Of a stretch of DNA of 64,000 nucleotides, positions 35,172 to 43,948 are shown piece after piece. The number at the start of each line of letters is the position of its first letter. The stretch's first letter is position 1. This DNA is from Deferribacteraceae bacterium (GTDB lineage: Bacteria; Chrysiogenota; Deferribacteres; Deferribacterales; Deferrivibrionaceae): NCBI GenBank assembly GCA_020054865.1, contig JAIHAR010000004.1, positions 1-64,000 of the forward strand, given 5' to 3'. The position numbers were made by a program, and so were the translations under genes. The notes beneath the pieces were generated by a model that saw only the letters and a list, made by a program, of their open reading frames with translations, made no database searches and was not told the DNA's origin.

Positions 35172-37592
35172 ATGTTAAGATCACTTTATTCTGGTGTTAG
35201 CGGTCTTCAGCAACATCAAAAAAGTATGGATGTTGTGGGTAACAATATAGCAAATGTTAATACAGTAGGGTTTAAGGGGAGTCGTGTTGTGTTTGAAGAT
35301 TTGATGAGTCAAACTCTCTCCGTTGCAAAGGCTCCTGGCGATGGTATCGGCGGTATAAATGCAAAACAGATAGGTCTTGGAACAAAACTCGGGGCAATTG
35401 ATGTTAACTTTAATCAAGGAACACTGCAGACTACCGGGGTAAATACCGACCTTGCCATTCAAGGGGATGGTTTTTTTGTGGTAAAATCTTCCGCAACAGA
35501 GCAGGCATATTATACAAGAGCAGGAAACTTTACATTTGATAAAAGTGGATATCTTGTGACCCCTACAGGGCTAATTGTTCAGGGGTGGATGAGAGATTTG
35601 ACCACAAATACCCTTTCATCAAATGGTCCTGCGTCAGATATCAGGATAGATGAAAGTTACAAGGTAATTGAGCCAAGGGCCACAACAGAAGTTCAGATAG
35701 CCGGGAATTTAAGTACAGAAGCCAGTCCTACAATTTTAAAATTTCAAACAATTCTTGCTTCACTTGATGATGCAGATACCAATCTAAATAGCGTGTTTGG
35801 ATATGGTGGACAAAAGCTTGATATGTTAAGTGGAGAAAGCATCAGAATAAAGGCAGACGCCAATCTCAATACACAGGTAGCTAATTTATACAATGAAAAT
35901 GACCAGAATCTTGGAATGGAAAATTCCAGTATACAAATTTTTGTAGGTAATACATCAGCTACTGTAAATGTATCTGCCAGTGATACACTTAACGATGTTA
36001 TTGTAAATATAAATAGTGCTTTATCAACGCTTGGAACTACTTTGACTTTAAGTTTACCAGCAGATGGGCAATTGCAAATACAAAATGGAGCAACAAGCAC
36101 AAGTATAAGCTTTGCCGGCAACTCACGATTTATAAATTATCTGGCAGAGATAGACGGTACTTATAACGCTTCTGATATAAAGAAAACCACTACAAAACTA
36201 ATTGCAGAAAATGAATTGGTTTATGGTGAAGATATTAATGATATTAATGAAATGATTGATTCTATTAATAATTTTATTCAAAACAATATTTCAAGTGGAT
36301 TTACATCAAGCCTTGATAGTACAATTGGCCAGATTTTATATGATAATTCAGGTGGTTCAAGTGATATTAATGGATTTACAATTGAAAAGTCATTTTCAAG
36401 CGATATTTTCAGCAGGACATTTGATACATTTGATGCGTTATCAGCTGGTTCAAGTACAAATTCGGAGACAATATTCAGATATGCAAAAGAGTCCGACTCT
36501 TTAACAAATCTATACACAGCAAATGGTGAAAGTTTGAATATTACTACTGTGCCTGTTGAGGTAAGTGCTGTGGTGGGTGGGGAAAGTACGTTGTCTCAAA
36601 CAGTTGTTGCTACGGATACATTGCAGGATCTTATGGCTGTTATAGAAAATGAAGTTTTGGGGTTTAGGGATGAAAGTGCCAATCTTGATTTTGTCTCGCT
36701 TGAAAATGGTGCGATTATTGTAAAAGGGGAAAAGGGGATTCCCAACAGTATTGACAATTTGATAATAAGAAATGGAGATAATACTCTTTTTAACAATTAT
36801 ATGCAATTTAGTAATGTCCAAGATGCTGAAGGCGGCCAGCTAATAACAAGCCAGACGGTATATGACTCACAAGGGAATGAACACGTAGTAAATTACGAGT
36901 TTAATTTATATGATGAGAGTAAGAATATATGGAAATTATCTGTACAGCCTGCATCAAGTGATGAGAGTGTTGTCCTTAAAAACGGGCAGGATGTGCTTGA
37001 TAGTATATATATTCAGTTTAATGAGGACGGTTCATTTGACAAATATCTATCCATTGACCTGAGCGGGAATGAAAGTGTTATTACTAATGCTGCATTTGAC
37101 CTGGTGCATAATACAGGGGCAGATACAATATCAGATATAAGTATTAAATTAGGTACTACAGATAATTTTGATGGTCTTACCCTTACCTCAAGACCTACTA
37201 CAATTACACAGCTTGACCAGGACGGATACAAGCAGGGTACACTTGAGGGGATAAGCATAAACAGAAACGGAGAAATCTTAGGCACATACGATAACGGTCA
37301 GGTTATAGAAATAGGTCTTGTGGGGATAGCGAGGTTTAATAACAATGAAGGTCTTTTAAAAATGGGGGATTCACTTTTTGCAGAGACGGTTAATTCCGGT
37401 ACAGCAGTAATAGGAGAAGCTGGCCTTGGTGGTAGGGGTATAATTGAAGCCGGTGCCCTTGAAAACTCCAATGTTGATTTGGCTCAAGAATTTGTTACAA
37501 TGATTACGACTCAAAGGGGGTATCAGGTAAATTCAAGGGTAATAACAACAAGTGATGAAATGTTGCAGGAGTTGATGAACTTGAAAAGGTAA
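35172..37592 (+). CDS. flgE: Flagellar hook protein FlgE, long form
   Basis: 806 residues, about twice the enterobacterial length. The N-terminal rod-like part MLRSLYSGVSGLQQHQKSMD with VVGNNIANVNTVGFKGSRV and the C-terminal ENSNVDLAQEFVTMITTQRG followed by YQVNSRVITTSDEML are diagnostic. The extra length lies in the central surface-exposed domains (about residues 160-600), rich in Ser, Thr, Asn and Asp. Probably a thick decorated hook. ATG 35172 follows AGGAGGAA. Confidence 0.95.
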   Translation: MLRSLYSGVSGLQQHQKSMDVVGNNIANVNTVGFKGSRVVFEDLMSQTLSVAKAPGDGIGGINAKQIGLGTKLGAIDVNFNQGTLQTTGVNTDLAIQGDGFFVVKSSATEQAYYTRAGNFTFDKSGYLVTPTGLIVQGWMRDLTTNTLSSNGPASDIRIDESYKVIEPRATTEVQIAGNLSTEASPTILKFQTILASLDDADTNLNSVFGYGGQKLDMLSGESIRIKADANLNTQVANLYNENDQNLGMENSSIQIFVGNTSATVNVSASDTLNDVIVNINSALSTLGTTLTLSLPADGQLQIQNGATSTSISFAGNSRFINYLAEIDGTYNASDIKKTTTKLIAENELVYGEDINDINEMIDSINNFIQNNISSGFTSSLDSTIGQILYDNSGGSSDINGFTIEKSFSSDIFSRTFDTFDALSAGSSTNSETIFRYAKESDSLTNLYTANGESLNITTVPVEVSAVVGGESTLSQTVVATDTLQDLMAVIENEVLGFRDESANLDFVSLENGAIIVKGEKGIPNSIDNLIIRNGDNTLFNNYMQFSNVQDAEGGQLITSQTVYDSQGNEHVVNYEFNLYDESKNIWKLSVQPASSDESVVLKNGQDVLDSIYIQFNEDGSFDKYLSIDLSGNESVITNAAFDLVHNTGADTISDISIKLGTTDNFDGLTLTSRPTTITQLDQDGYKQGTLEGISINRNGEILGTYDNGQVIEIGLVGIARFNNNEGLLKMGDSLFAETVNSGTAVIGEAGLGGRGIIEAGALENSNVDLAQEFVTMITTQRGYQVNSRVITTSDEMLQELMNLKR

Positions 37593-37599
37593 AATAACT

Positions 37600-37627
37600 T
37601 AAAGAAAGTTGTTTAAAATGTCGATAA
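37600..37627 (+). promoter_or_regulatory. Possible sigma-28 (FliA) promoter of motA
   Basis: TAAA at 37600-37603 and GTCGATAA at 37620-37627 are separated by 16 bases, against the consensus TAAA-N15-GCCGATAA. One mismatch in the -10 and one extra base in the spacer. It sits in the only sizeable gap (113 bases) between flgE and motA; motor genes are classic FliA targets. Confidence 0.45.
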
Positions 37628-37705
37628 GATAGATTATAATATGTTAGCAGGTAAGCTTTGTCTGCCTGCTGGTGTTTATAATGTAAAAATAATGCTGGAG
37701 TTTGT

Positions 37706-38470
37706 ATGGATATTGCTACGCTTGTTGGGATTATTCTTGCATATATTCTTGTTTTCGCTGCATTGTTGTTGGGCCCGGGCGTTGGGGTGTATATTGATAT
37801 CCCATCAGTGCTTATTGTAATAGGGGGTACAGCTGGCATAGTTTTGATGAGCTGGCCTCTCAATAAGGTACTGAATGTTATGACTATCGTTATGAAGACT
37901 CTTCTTTTTAAGTTGGATAGCCCAGCAGATTTGATATCAAAGCTTGTGGATTTTTCCCAGAGAGCAAGAAGGGATGGTATTTTAGCCCTTGAGTCTGCTG
38001 AGGATGAAATAAATGATGAGTTTTTGAAAAAGGGGATAAGGCTTGCGGTAGATGGAACAGAGCCTGAAGTTATAAGAACGATACTTGAAACAGATTTGAT
38101 GTATATGCAGGAAAGACATAAAGAAGGTGCTGCGATTTTGACGAGTATGTCCACATTTGCTCCGGCAATGGGGATGATTGGTACTTTGATTGGTCTTGTT
38201 GCAATGCTCCAGACTATGAATGATCCAAGTTCAATTGGTCCTGCGATGGCAGTTGCTCTTCTTACTACATTTTATGGTGCAATAATTGCAAACCTTTTTG
38301 CTGCTCCTCTGGCTGAGAAGCTTAAAACGAGATCATCAGAAGAGACAATGCTTAGAGAAATAATGATTGCTGGAATTATGGCTATTCAGGCGGGAGATAA
38401 TCCAAGAATAGTGGAACAAAAATTAAATGCATATTTGCCGCCTAAGCTGAGAAAATCTCAGTTTGAGTGA
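37706..38470 (+). CDS. motA: Flagellar motor stator protein MotA
   Basis: 254 residues, four membrane helices. The start DIATLVGIILAYILVFAALL, the cytoplasmic loop with RRDGILALESAEDEINDEFL and the helix-3/4 region MSTFAPAMGMIGTLIGLVAM are typical. MotA forms the stator ring around MotB and contacts the rotor. motB follows 10 bases on. Confidence 0.96.
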   Translation: MDIATLVGIILAYILVFAALLLGPGVGVYIDIPSVLIVIGGTAGIVLMSWPLNKVLNVMTIVMKTLLFKLDSPADLISKLVDFSQRARRDGILALESAEDEINDEFLKKGIRLAVDGTEPEVIRTILETDLMYMQERHKEGAAILTSMSTFAPAMGMIGTLIGLVAMLQTMNDPSSIGPAMAVALLTTFYGAIIANLFAAPLAEKLKTRSSEETMLREIMIAGIMAIQAGDNPRIVEQKLNAYLPPKLRKSQFE

Positions 38471-38480
38471 AAGGGGAATT

Positions 38481-39230
38481 ATGGCTGAAAAGAAGTGTCC
38501 CGAATGTAAAGCTGGAGCACCTGAGTGGATGGTAACATTTTCAGATATGACCACGCTACTTTTGACATTTTTTGTTCTTTTGCTTTCAATGGCTTCTCTT
38601 GATCAGAGAAAAATAAAAGAGGCTCTTGGTTCGTTGCAGGGAGCTCTTGGTGTACTTGAGAGTGGTCAAAAGTCTGAAATGGGTAAAGAAGAGATTTTGT
38701 CAAGACTTGACTTTGTTACGAAAACAAAACAAAGTGAAAGTAAAATGTTAAGCGGGATAAGGAATTATATAGAGCAGGCTAATTTGTCTTCAACTGTTTC
38801 CGTGGTAAAGACTGAAAAAGGTATTTCTGTGAGGATTATGGATTCGGTGTTGTTTGAACCGGGAAGTGCCACGCTGCTTGATGCAGCAAAACCAGTACTT
38901 GATAAACTTTCAGGGGTAATAAAAGATTCTCCGTATAATATTATGGTGGAAGGGCATACAGATGATATACCTATTTCGACTGCTCAATTTCCTTCAAACT
39001 GGGAGTTATCCACTGCAAGGGCGATAAGTGTTGCGAAATACATGATTTCAGTCGGGGTAAAACCGGATATTTTATCTGTAACAGGTTATGCACAGTACCA
39101 CCCTGTTGTTCCGAATATTACACCGGAAAACAGGGCTAAAAACAGAAGGGTTGAAATAAATTTTGTAAGCCCGGAACTTGCTGAGGCAAATAAGAATATT
39201 TTTGATGAAAATGATAGTGGAGGTTATTGA
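38481..39230 (+). CDS. motB: Flagellar motor stator protein MotB
   Basis: 249 residues from ATG 38481 (AAAGGGGA upstream; TTG 38463 rejected). The single membrane helix holds the ion-binding aspartate, VTFSDMTTLLLTFFV, Asp22. The C-terminal OmpA-like domain, with VEGHTDDIPISTAQFPSNWE and NRAKNRRVEINF, anchors it to peptidoglycan. Its stop overlaps the fliL start by one base (TGATG). Confidence 0.96.
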   Translation: MAEKKCPECKAGAPEWMVTFSDMTTLLLTFFVLLLSMASLDQRKIKEALGSLQGALGVLESGQKSEMGKEEILSRLDFVTKTKQSESKMLSGIRNYIEQANLSSTVSVVKTEKGISVRIMDSVLFEPGSATLLDAAKPVLDKLSGVIKDSPYNIMVEGHTDDIPISTAQFPSNWELSTARAISVAKYMISVGVKPDILSVTGYAQYHPVVPNITPENRAKNRRVEINFVSPELAEANKNIFDENDSGGY

Positions 39231-39736
39231 TGGCTGAAGAAAAAGAAGTTAGTGAACAAGAAGCGCCCAAAAAGAAATCCAAGTTTAAGCTTATACTGAT
39301 AATATTGATAGTATTGATTCTTGTTGGTGGTGGAGCTGCCGCGTACTTTTTGCTGTTTGCAAAAAAAACTGCCGAAACAGCCGAACAAAATACTGCAAAT
39401 ACAACAGTTAAAAAGCAAGCGGACGTATCTTCTATCGGACCACTATATTCATTTGAAAGTTTTATTGTTAATCTGGCTGACCCTGGTGGTACAAGGTATT
39501 TGAAAGTAACCATGCAGGCTGAGCTTGACTCTGATAAATTAGTAGATGAGATAGAAAAGAGAAAACCACAAATAAGAGATATTATTCTCACAGTTTTGTC
39601 CTCAAAAACATACGCCGAAGTAAGCACTGCCCAGGGAAAACTTGCGTTAAAACAGGAAATTATAAGAAGGATTAATTTAACTTTGACTACCGGTGCAGTT
39701 AAGAGTATATATTTTACTGAGTTTGTTTCTCAATAA
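39230..39736 (+). CDS. fliL: Flagellar basal body-associated protein FliL
   Basis: 168 residues: acidic/basic cytoplasmic start, one helix (about 18-40, LILIILIVLILVGGGAAAYF), then a periplasmic FliL domain with YSFESFIVNLADPGGTRYLK and the ending SIYFTEFVSQ. FliL supports stator function at high load. ATG 39230 shares a base with the motB stop; TTG 39227 is less likely. Confidence 0.93.
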   Translation: MAEEKEVSEQEAPKKKSKFKLILIILIVLILVGGGAAAYFLLFAKKTAETAEQNTANTTVKKQADVSSIGPLYSFESFIVNLADPGGTRYLKVTMQAELDSDKLVDEIEKRKPQIRDIILTVLSSKTYAEVSTAQGKLALKQEIIRRINLTLTTGAVKSIYFTEFVSQ

Positions 39737-39744
39737 GGAAATTT

Positions 39745-40032
39745 ATGGAAGATATTGAAAAGGTTATAAACCGATTTGGAAATGTACTTTTAAATGTCGA
39801 TGTTGAGCTTGGACGAAAACTTGTCAATATCGGTGAGATGCTAAGCTGGGAAAACGGTACAATTATAAAGCTGTCAAAAACTTCCGGTGAATCAGTTGAC
39901 TTTCTGGTAAACAAGAAGCCTGTTGCCGTGGGTGAAGTTATGGTAATAGATGAGAGGTTTGCTATAAGAATAACTGATATCCTTGATAAGGCAATACTAT
40001 ATGAGTTAAGTAAAGACGGTTTGTATGATTAG
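39745..40032 (+). CDS. fliN: Flagellar motor switch protein FliN, short form
   Basis: 95 residues containing only the SpoA (surface presentation of antigens) fold: NVDVELGRKLVNIGEMLSWE, then GESVDFLVNKKPVAVGEVMV and FAIRITDIL. FliN forms the C-ring base with FliM and FliH. There is no N-terminal CheC or FliM-like region, and fliM is not the neighbour, which is unusual for fliL-x-fliO clusters. Overlaps fliO by 8 bases. Confidence 0.9.
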   Translation: MEDIEKVINRFGNVLLNVDVELGRKLVNIGEMLSWENGTIIKLSKTSGESVDFLVNKKPVAVGEVMVIDERFAIRITDILDKAILYELSKDGLYD

Positions 40033-40771
40033 GAAAATTTTGGTTTTGCTGTTTATTTCGGTAAATTTGTTTGCAGCTCAGTACAATCTTGAGATAGAAA
40101 ATGATCAAATAATGCTTTTGATTCCTTCTGAAAAAAATCTTTTTGTTTCAGATAGTATTGAAAATAACATATACACTCTCGTGCTTGATGGCAAATTTGC
40201 AATCAATGAAGACATCTGGGGGTATCCCATCAGTAAAATCGAATCTGCATATAATGGGAAAGTTACTGCTGTAAAATTTTTCTTTGAAAATAAGGCATCA
40301 AAGCCTTCTATATCATATGAGAATGGGAATACGGCCATCAAATTTTCATTTAAAAATGCTCCTGTTGAGAAAAATAATATTTATCTTAGAATGTTTGTAG
40401 GGATAGTGGTTATTTTGATAATGATATTGATTTTGTACTGGTTATTGAAAATTGTAATGAAAAGAAATATTTCCACCGAAATACCAGGGACAGGCAGATT
40501 GCTTGGTAAAGTTGATATTATGCCCGGTAAAACGTTAGGTTTTTATGAATTGCTTGATACAATTTATATAATAGGGATTACGTCTGAGCAAATAACTCTT
40601 GTTGACAAAATTCAGGATGAAATTTTATGCGATAAAATCAGAGAAGGATTTACAAGAAAAAAGGACTTCTCCAGTTATCTGAAATTTTTTGGAAAAGAGA
40701 TTGATAAAACGGAAATTGATATGACTAAGGAAATAATAAAAGAAAAGGTGGAAAAATTAAAAAGAAAATAA
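40025..40771 (+). CDS. fliO: Flagellar biosynthesis protein FliO with periplasmic domain
   Basis: 248 residues, long for FliO. N-terminal signal-like helix (MIRKILVLLFISVNLFAAQ), a periplasmic beta-rich region of about 100 residues, one transmembrane helix (about 123-145) and a cytoplasmic FliO domain with GTGRLLGKVDIMPGKTLGFY followed by LLDTIYIIGITSEQITLVDK. FliO helps assemble the FliP ring of the export gate. It overlaps fliN and probably the true start of fliP. Confidence 0.85.
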   Translation: MIRKILVLLFISVNLFAAQYNLEIENDQIMLLIPSEKNLFVSDSIENNIYTLVLDGKFAINEDIWGYPISKIESAYNGKVTAVKFFFENKASKPSISYENGNTAIKFSFKNAPVEKNNIYLRMFVGIVVILIMILILYWLLKIVMKRNISTEIPGTGRLLGKVDIMPGKTLGFYELLDTIYIIGITSEQITLVDKIQDEILCDKIREGFTRKKDFSSYLKFFGKEIDKTEIDMTKEIIKEKVEKLKRK

Positions 40772-40797
40772 TTTTTTTTCTTATCTTTTTATTTCCG

Positions 40798-41499
40798 ATG
40801 ATAATTTTTGCTGCCGATAGTATCCCTTTGCCTGTATTTGATATAGGAGTAAGACAGGCGGCATCCCCTCAGGATGTTTCTGTTACATTGCAGATAATAT
40901 TTCTGATTACAATATTATCCCTTGCTCCGGCGATATTAATATTGCTTACTTCATTTACCAGGATAATTATTGTATTTTCCTTTTTAAGAAATGCAATGGG
41001 CACACAGCAGATGCCCCCTAACCAAGTCCTGGTCGGACTTGCGCTGTTTTTAACATTTTTTATTATGTCACCTGTTTTTAGTGAAATAAACAGTAAAGCA
41101 CTTACACCTTATCTGGATAACAAAATTAACTTTACAACTGCCCTTGAAGAAGCAAAAAAACCGCTAAGAAAATTTTTGCTATCAAATACAAGGAAAAAAG
41201 ATGTACTGATGTTTCTTGAGATATCAAACTATGAAAGACCAAAAACAGCGGATGATATACCCGATCTGGTTTTGATACCTGCTTTTGTTGTAAGTGAATT
41301 GCAAACTGCCTTTGAAATGGGATTTTTATTGTTTTTACCGTTTTTGATAATAGATTTTGTCGTGGCAAGTGTCCTTTTGTCGATGGGTATGATGATGTTG
41401 CCACCGGTTATGATATCTTTGCCTTTTAAAATTTTACTGTTTGTTCTTGTGGATGGGTGGTCTTTGATAATTGGTTCGATTGTAAAAAGTTTTATGTAA
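40798..41499 (+). CDS. fliP: Flagellar export gate protein FliP
   Basis: 233 residues from ATG 40798, but that ATG has no ribosome-binding site. The frame stays open to ATT 40756, 4 bases after AAGGTGG, which would add MKKKIIFFLIFLFP and give a complete cleavable signal peptide ending IFAAD, as expected for FliP. The family motifs LLTSFTRIIIVFSFLRNAMG, PPNQVLVGLALFLTFFIMSP and PFLIIDFVVASVLLSMGMMM are clear. FliP builds the export pore with FliQ and FliR. fliQ follows. Confidence 0.95.
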   Translation: MIIFAADSIPLPVFDIGVRQAASPQDVSVTLQIIFLITILSLAPAILILLTSFTRIIIVFSFLRNAMGTQQMPPNQVLVGLALFLTFFIMSPVFSEINSKALTPYLDNKINFTTALEEAKKPLRKFLLSNTRKKDVLMFLEISNYERPKTADDIPDLVLIPAFVVSELQTAFEMGFLLFLPFLIIDFVVASVLLSMGMMMLPPVMISLPFKILLFVLVDGWSLIIGSIVKSFM

Positions 41500-41508
41500 G
41501 GAGGGGTT

Positions 41509-41781
41509 ATGTCTCCTGATTTTGTAATAAGCATCACAACAAAAGCTCTTGAAATTTCCCTTTTGGTTGCTGCTCCGATGTTACTGTTTGGCCTTGTGGC
41601 AGGTCTTGTAATAAGTATTTTTCAGGCTGTTACTCAGATTCAGGAGATGACTTTGACCTTTATTCCTAAAATTTTGGCAGTAGTAGCAGGACTTATTATA
41701 TTTTTCCCATGGATGATGGATACCGTTATAAACTTTACGGTAAGTCTTTTTATGAATCTTAATCAATATATAGGAAAATAA
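41509..41781 (+). CDS. fliQ: Flagellar export gate protein FliQ
   Basis: 90 residues, two membrane helices. VAAPMLLFGLVAGLVISIFQ followed by AVTQIQEMTLTFIPKI is the FliQ signature. It wraps around the FliP ring. Start ATG 41509 is preceded by AAGGAGGGG. fliR and flhB do not follow; a terminator and minus-strand genes do, so the remainder of the gate is encoded elsewhere. Confidence 0.96.
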   Translation: MSPDFVISITTKALEISLLVAAPMLLFGLVAGLVISIFQAVTQIQEMTLTFIPKILAVVAGLIIFFPWMMDTVINFTVSLFMNLNQYIGK

Positions 41782-41807
41782 AAAAGGGGCTTTATTGCCC
41801 CTTTTTT
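41781..41807. terminator. Bidirectional terminator between fliQ and the TRAP permease
   Basis: AAAAAGGGGC-TTTATT-GCCCCTTTTTT forms a symmetrical hairpin with A and T tracts on both sides, starting at the fliQ stop and reaching the stop of the convergent TRAP gene. It should end transcription in both directions. Confidence 0.8.
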
Positions 41808-43860
41808 AAGCTGTCGCCATTTGCTTTTTTGTTCTCATCTTTTGCATAATATAAACAATAGCCACAAGAATAGCAGGTACTATAACAAAATAATATTTGT
41901 GAGCTTCATCGGTATTTATGTGGAAAAAGTTGGATATAATTGCAGGGCGGTAGAAAAAGATACCTGCAGCTAATAACAGTATGGTATCGAAGATATTGTT
42001 TTTAGTAACAAACCAGCCCTGAACAGCGCTTGCAAAAAACATTGCACCACAAGTAGCTATTATAAATATGAATATCCCAAATGTCCATGAAGTAACGCCG
42101 TCTAAAATAAGGTCATGGTTAAAAATAAACATAAAAGGTATTATTGCTGTTCTTATATCATACATAAACCCTTGAACACCTGTTTTAATTGGAGGTGAGT
42201 CAGCAATAGCAGATGCAGCATATGCAGCCAGACCTACTGGTGGAGTATCATCAGCCAATATTCCAAAGAAAAATACAAACATATGTGCAGCCATAAGTGG
42301 GACTATAAACCCATAAGCTGTGCCAAGCTTAACTATCAGTGGCGCAGTGAGGGAAGCCATAACTATATAGTTGGCAGTTGTAGGCAAACCCATACCAAGG
42401 AGCAAGCTGGCACAAGCAGTAATGAACAGTAGTATATAGATGTTACCATTGGCTATTGTGTCAACGATTTCATTTATCATACCGCCTATTCCAAGTGACA
42501 CCATACCCACCACCACTCCTGCAGCTGCAGTAGCAAGGGCAACGCCTACCATACTTTTTGCACCAGTTACAAATCCATCAAACGTAAGTTTTATAGAGTT
42601 TTTTATTCCTTCAGAAAAGCTTGATTTGTTCTTAAGGGCATTTTTTATTTCTTGATAAAATATCACCAAAATAAGTAATAAAACTGTCCTGTATGCAGCC
42701 ATTTGAGGTGTGTGTCTCAATACCACAAGTTCAGTCAAAAGCCAAACTATTGGTATAAGATAATGTACACCTGAAAGGAGTGTTTTAGTAAAATTTGGAA
42801 GCTTTGATTTTGGTATTCCTTCTATCCCGAGTTTACATGCCTCAAGGTGCGTAATATACAGTAGTGCAAGATATGATGTAAAAGCCGGAATAATTGCAGC
42901 TTTTACTACCTGAATGTACGGTACGTTTACATATTCTGCAATAATAAATGCTGCTGCACCCATAATAGGAGGCATTAACTGTCCATTAGTGCTTGCAGCG
43001 ACCTCAACCGCGGCTGCCTTTTCAGGAGGGTAACCAACACTTTTCATAAGAGGGATAGTAAATGTTCCGGTAGTAACAACATTTGCAATACTTGAGCCTG
43101 ATACCATTCCGCTAAGACCGCTTGCTATAACAGCAGCTTTTGCAGGTCCGCCTCTAAAACCTCCAAGAAGAGACACGGCAAGGTCGATAAAATATCTTCC
43201 AGCACCAGCTTTGTCAAGCATAGCACCCATAAGTACAAACAAAAATACAATATTTGCTGATACGCCTATTGGAATACCAAAAATACCCTCAGTAGAAAGG
43301 GCAATCTGGTTTATATATTTGGTTAAAGATACACTTTTGAATGCAATCAGGTCAGGCATGTTTTCTGCAAAAAAACCGTAAAGTGAAAATACAGTAGCAA
43401 TTATCGCAAGAGGTGTACCAATTGACCTTCTTGTGGCTTCAAGTGTCAGAGCTATTATTAATAGACCTATTACGATATCTCTTTGAATAGGTATGCCGGC
43501 ACGTATTGAAAGACCTTCCCAGTCCCAAATCAAGTAAGTTGCACATACAATTCCTGCAATAGCAAAGATATAGTCATGTATGGCAATTTTATTCATTGGT
43601 GAAATAGCCTTGCCAAAGCTTGTTTTAGGATATTTGAACATTGGTAAACTTAGATAAGCAAGAGCAAGTGCAAAGGCAAGGTGAATTGATCTGATATATG
43701 TACTATTTAATGCCAGCACAGAGGGTAATAGCATTTGAAATATTGTCCACGACAATGCCACAAAATTGATTATATATTTTTCAAATGGTCTTACTTCTCT
43801 GAGTTCGCCACTTTCTTCCTTCAAAAAGTCTTCAGCTGATTTTTCAAACTTACTTGCCAT
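41806..43860 (-). CDS. TRAP transporter, fused 4TM/12TM permease (TAXI type)
   Basis: 684 residues with about 16-18 hydrophobic helices: a DctQ-like small part fused to a DctM-like large part. Recognisable stretches include GSSIANVVTTGTFTIPLMKS, EVAASTNGQLMPPIMGAAAF, LLLGMGLPTTANYIVMASLT and ADDTPPVGLAAYAASAIADS. It works with the TAXI binding protein encoded just upstream to take up a solute, often a dicarboxylate or glutamate-like acid, with Na or H coupling. Substrate unknown. Confidence 0.93.
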   Translation of the reverse strand: MASKFEKSAEDFLKEESGELREVRPFEKYIINFVALSWTIFQMLLPSVLALNSTYIRSIHLAFALALAYLSLPMFKYPKTSFGKAISPMNKIAIHDYIFAIAGIVCATYLIWDWEGLSIRAGIPIQRDIVIGLLIIALTLEATRRSIGTPLAIIATVFSLYGFFAENMPDLIAFKSVSLTKYINQIALSTEGIFGIPIGVSANIVFLFVLMGAMLDKAGAGRYFIDLAVSLLGGFRGGPAKAAVIASGLSGMVSGSSIANVVTTGTFTIPLMKSVGYPPEKAAAVEVAASTNGQLMPPIMGAAAFIIAEYVNVPYIQVVKAAIIPAFTSYLALLYITHLEACKLGIEGIPKSKLPNFTKTLLSGVHYLIPIVWLLTELVVLRHTPQMAAYRTVLLLILVIFYQEIKNALKNKSSFSEGIKNSIKLTFDGFVTGAKSMVGVALATAAAGVVVGMVSLGIGGMINEIVDTIANGNIYILLFITACASLLLGMGLPTTANYIVMASLTAPLIVKLGTAYGFIVPLMAAHMFVFFFGILADDTPPVGLAAYAASAIADSPPIKTGVQGFMYDIRTAIIPFMFIFNHDLILDGVTSWTFGIFIFIIATCGAMFFASAVQGWFVTKNNIFDTILLLAAGIFFYRPAIISNFFHINTDEAHKYYFVIVPAILVAIVYIMQKMRTKKQMATA

Positions 43861-43883
43861 ATTAATCCCCGTAACTTTTTTAT

Positions 43884-43924
43884 AAAAAACAAAGCTCTCT
43901 TAATTTGACATTAAGAGAGCTTTG
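43884..43924 (-). terminator. Hairpin between TAXI and TRAP genes (attenuator or terminator)
   Basis: A 15-base-pair inverted repeat, CAAAGCTCTCTTAAT and ATTAAGAGAGCTTTG around TTGAC (43890-43924). On the minus strand it is followed by GTTTTTT. It sits between the binding-protein stop and the permease start, where such hairpins commonly lower permease expression relative to the binding protein. Confidence 0.7.
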
Positions 43925-43948
43925 ATATTCTAACTGTTTGTTAATAAA

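Noticed and set aside
37504-38154. Minus-strand open frame (216 codons) opposite flgE end and motA
   Set aside because: It is antisense to motA and contains no recognisable domain; motA in the other strand is certain.
39227-39418. Minus-strand short frames over fliL
   Set aside because: Low-complexity antisense to the Lys/Ala-rich fliL start; no ribosome-binding site.
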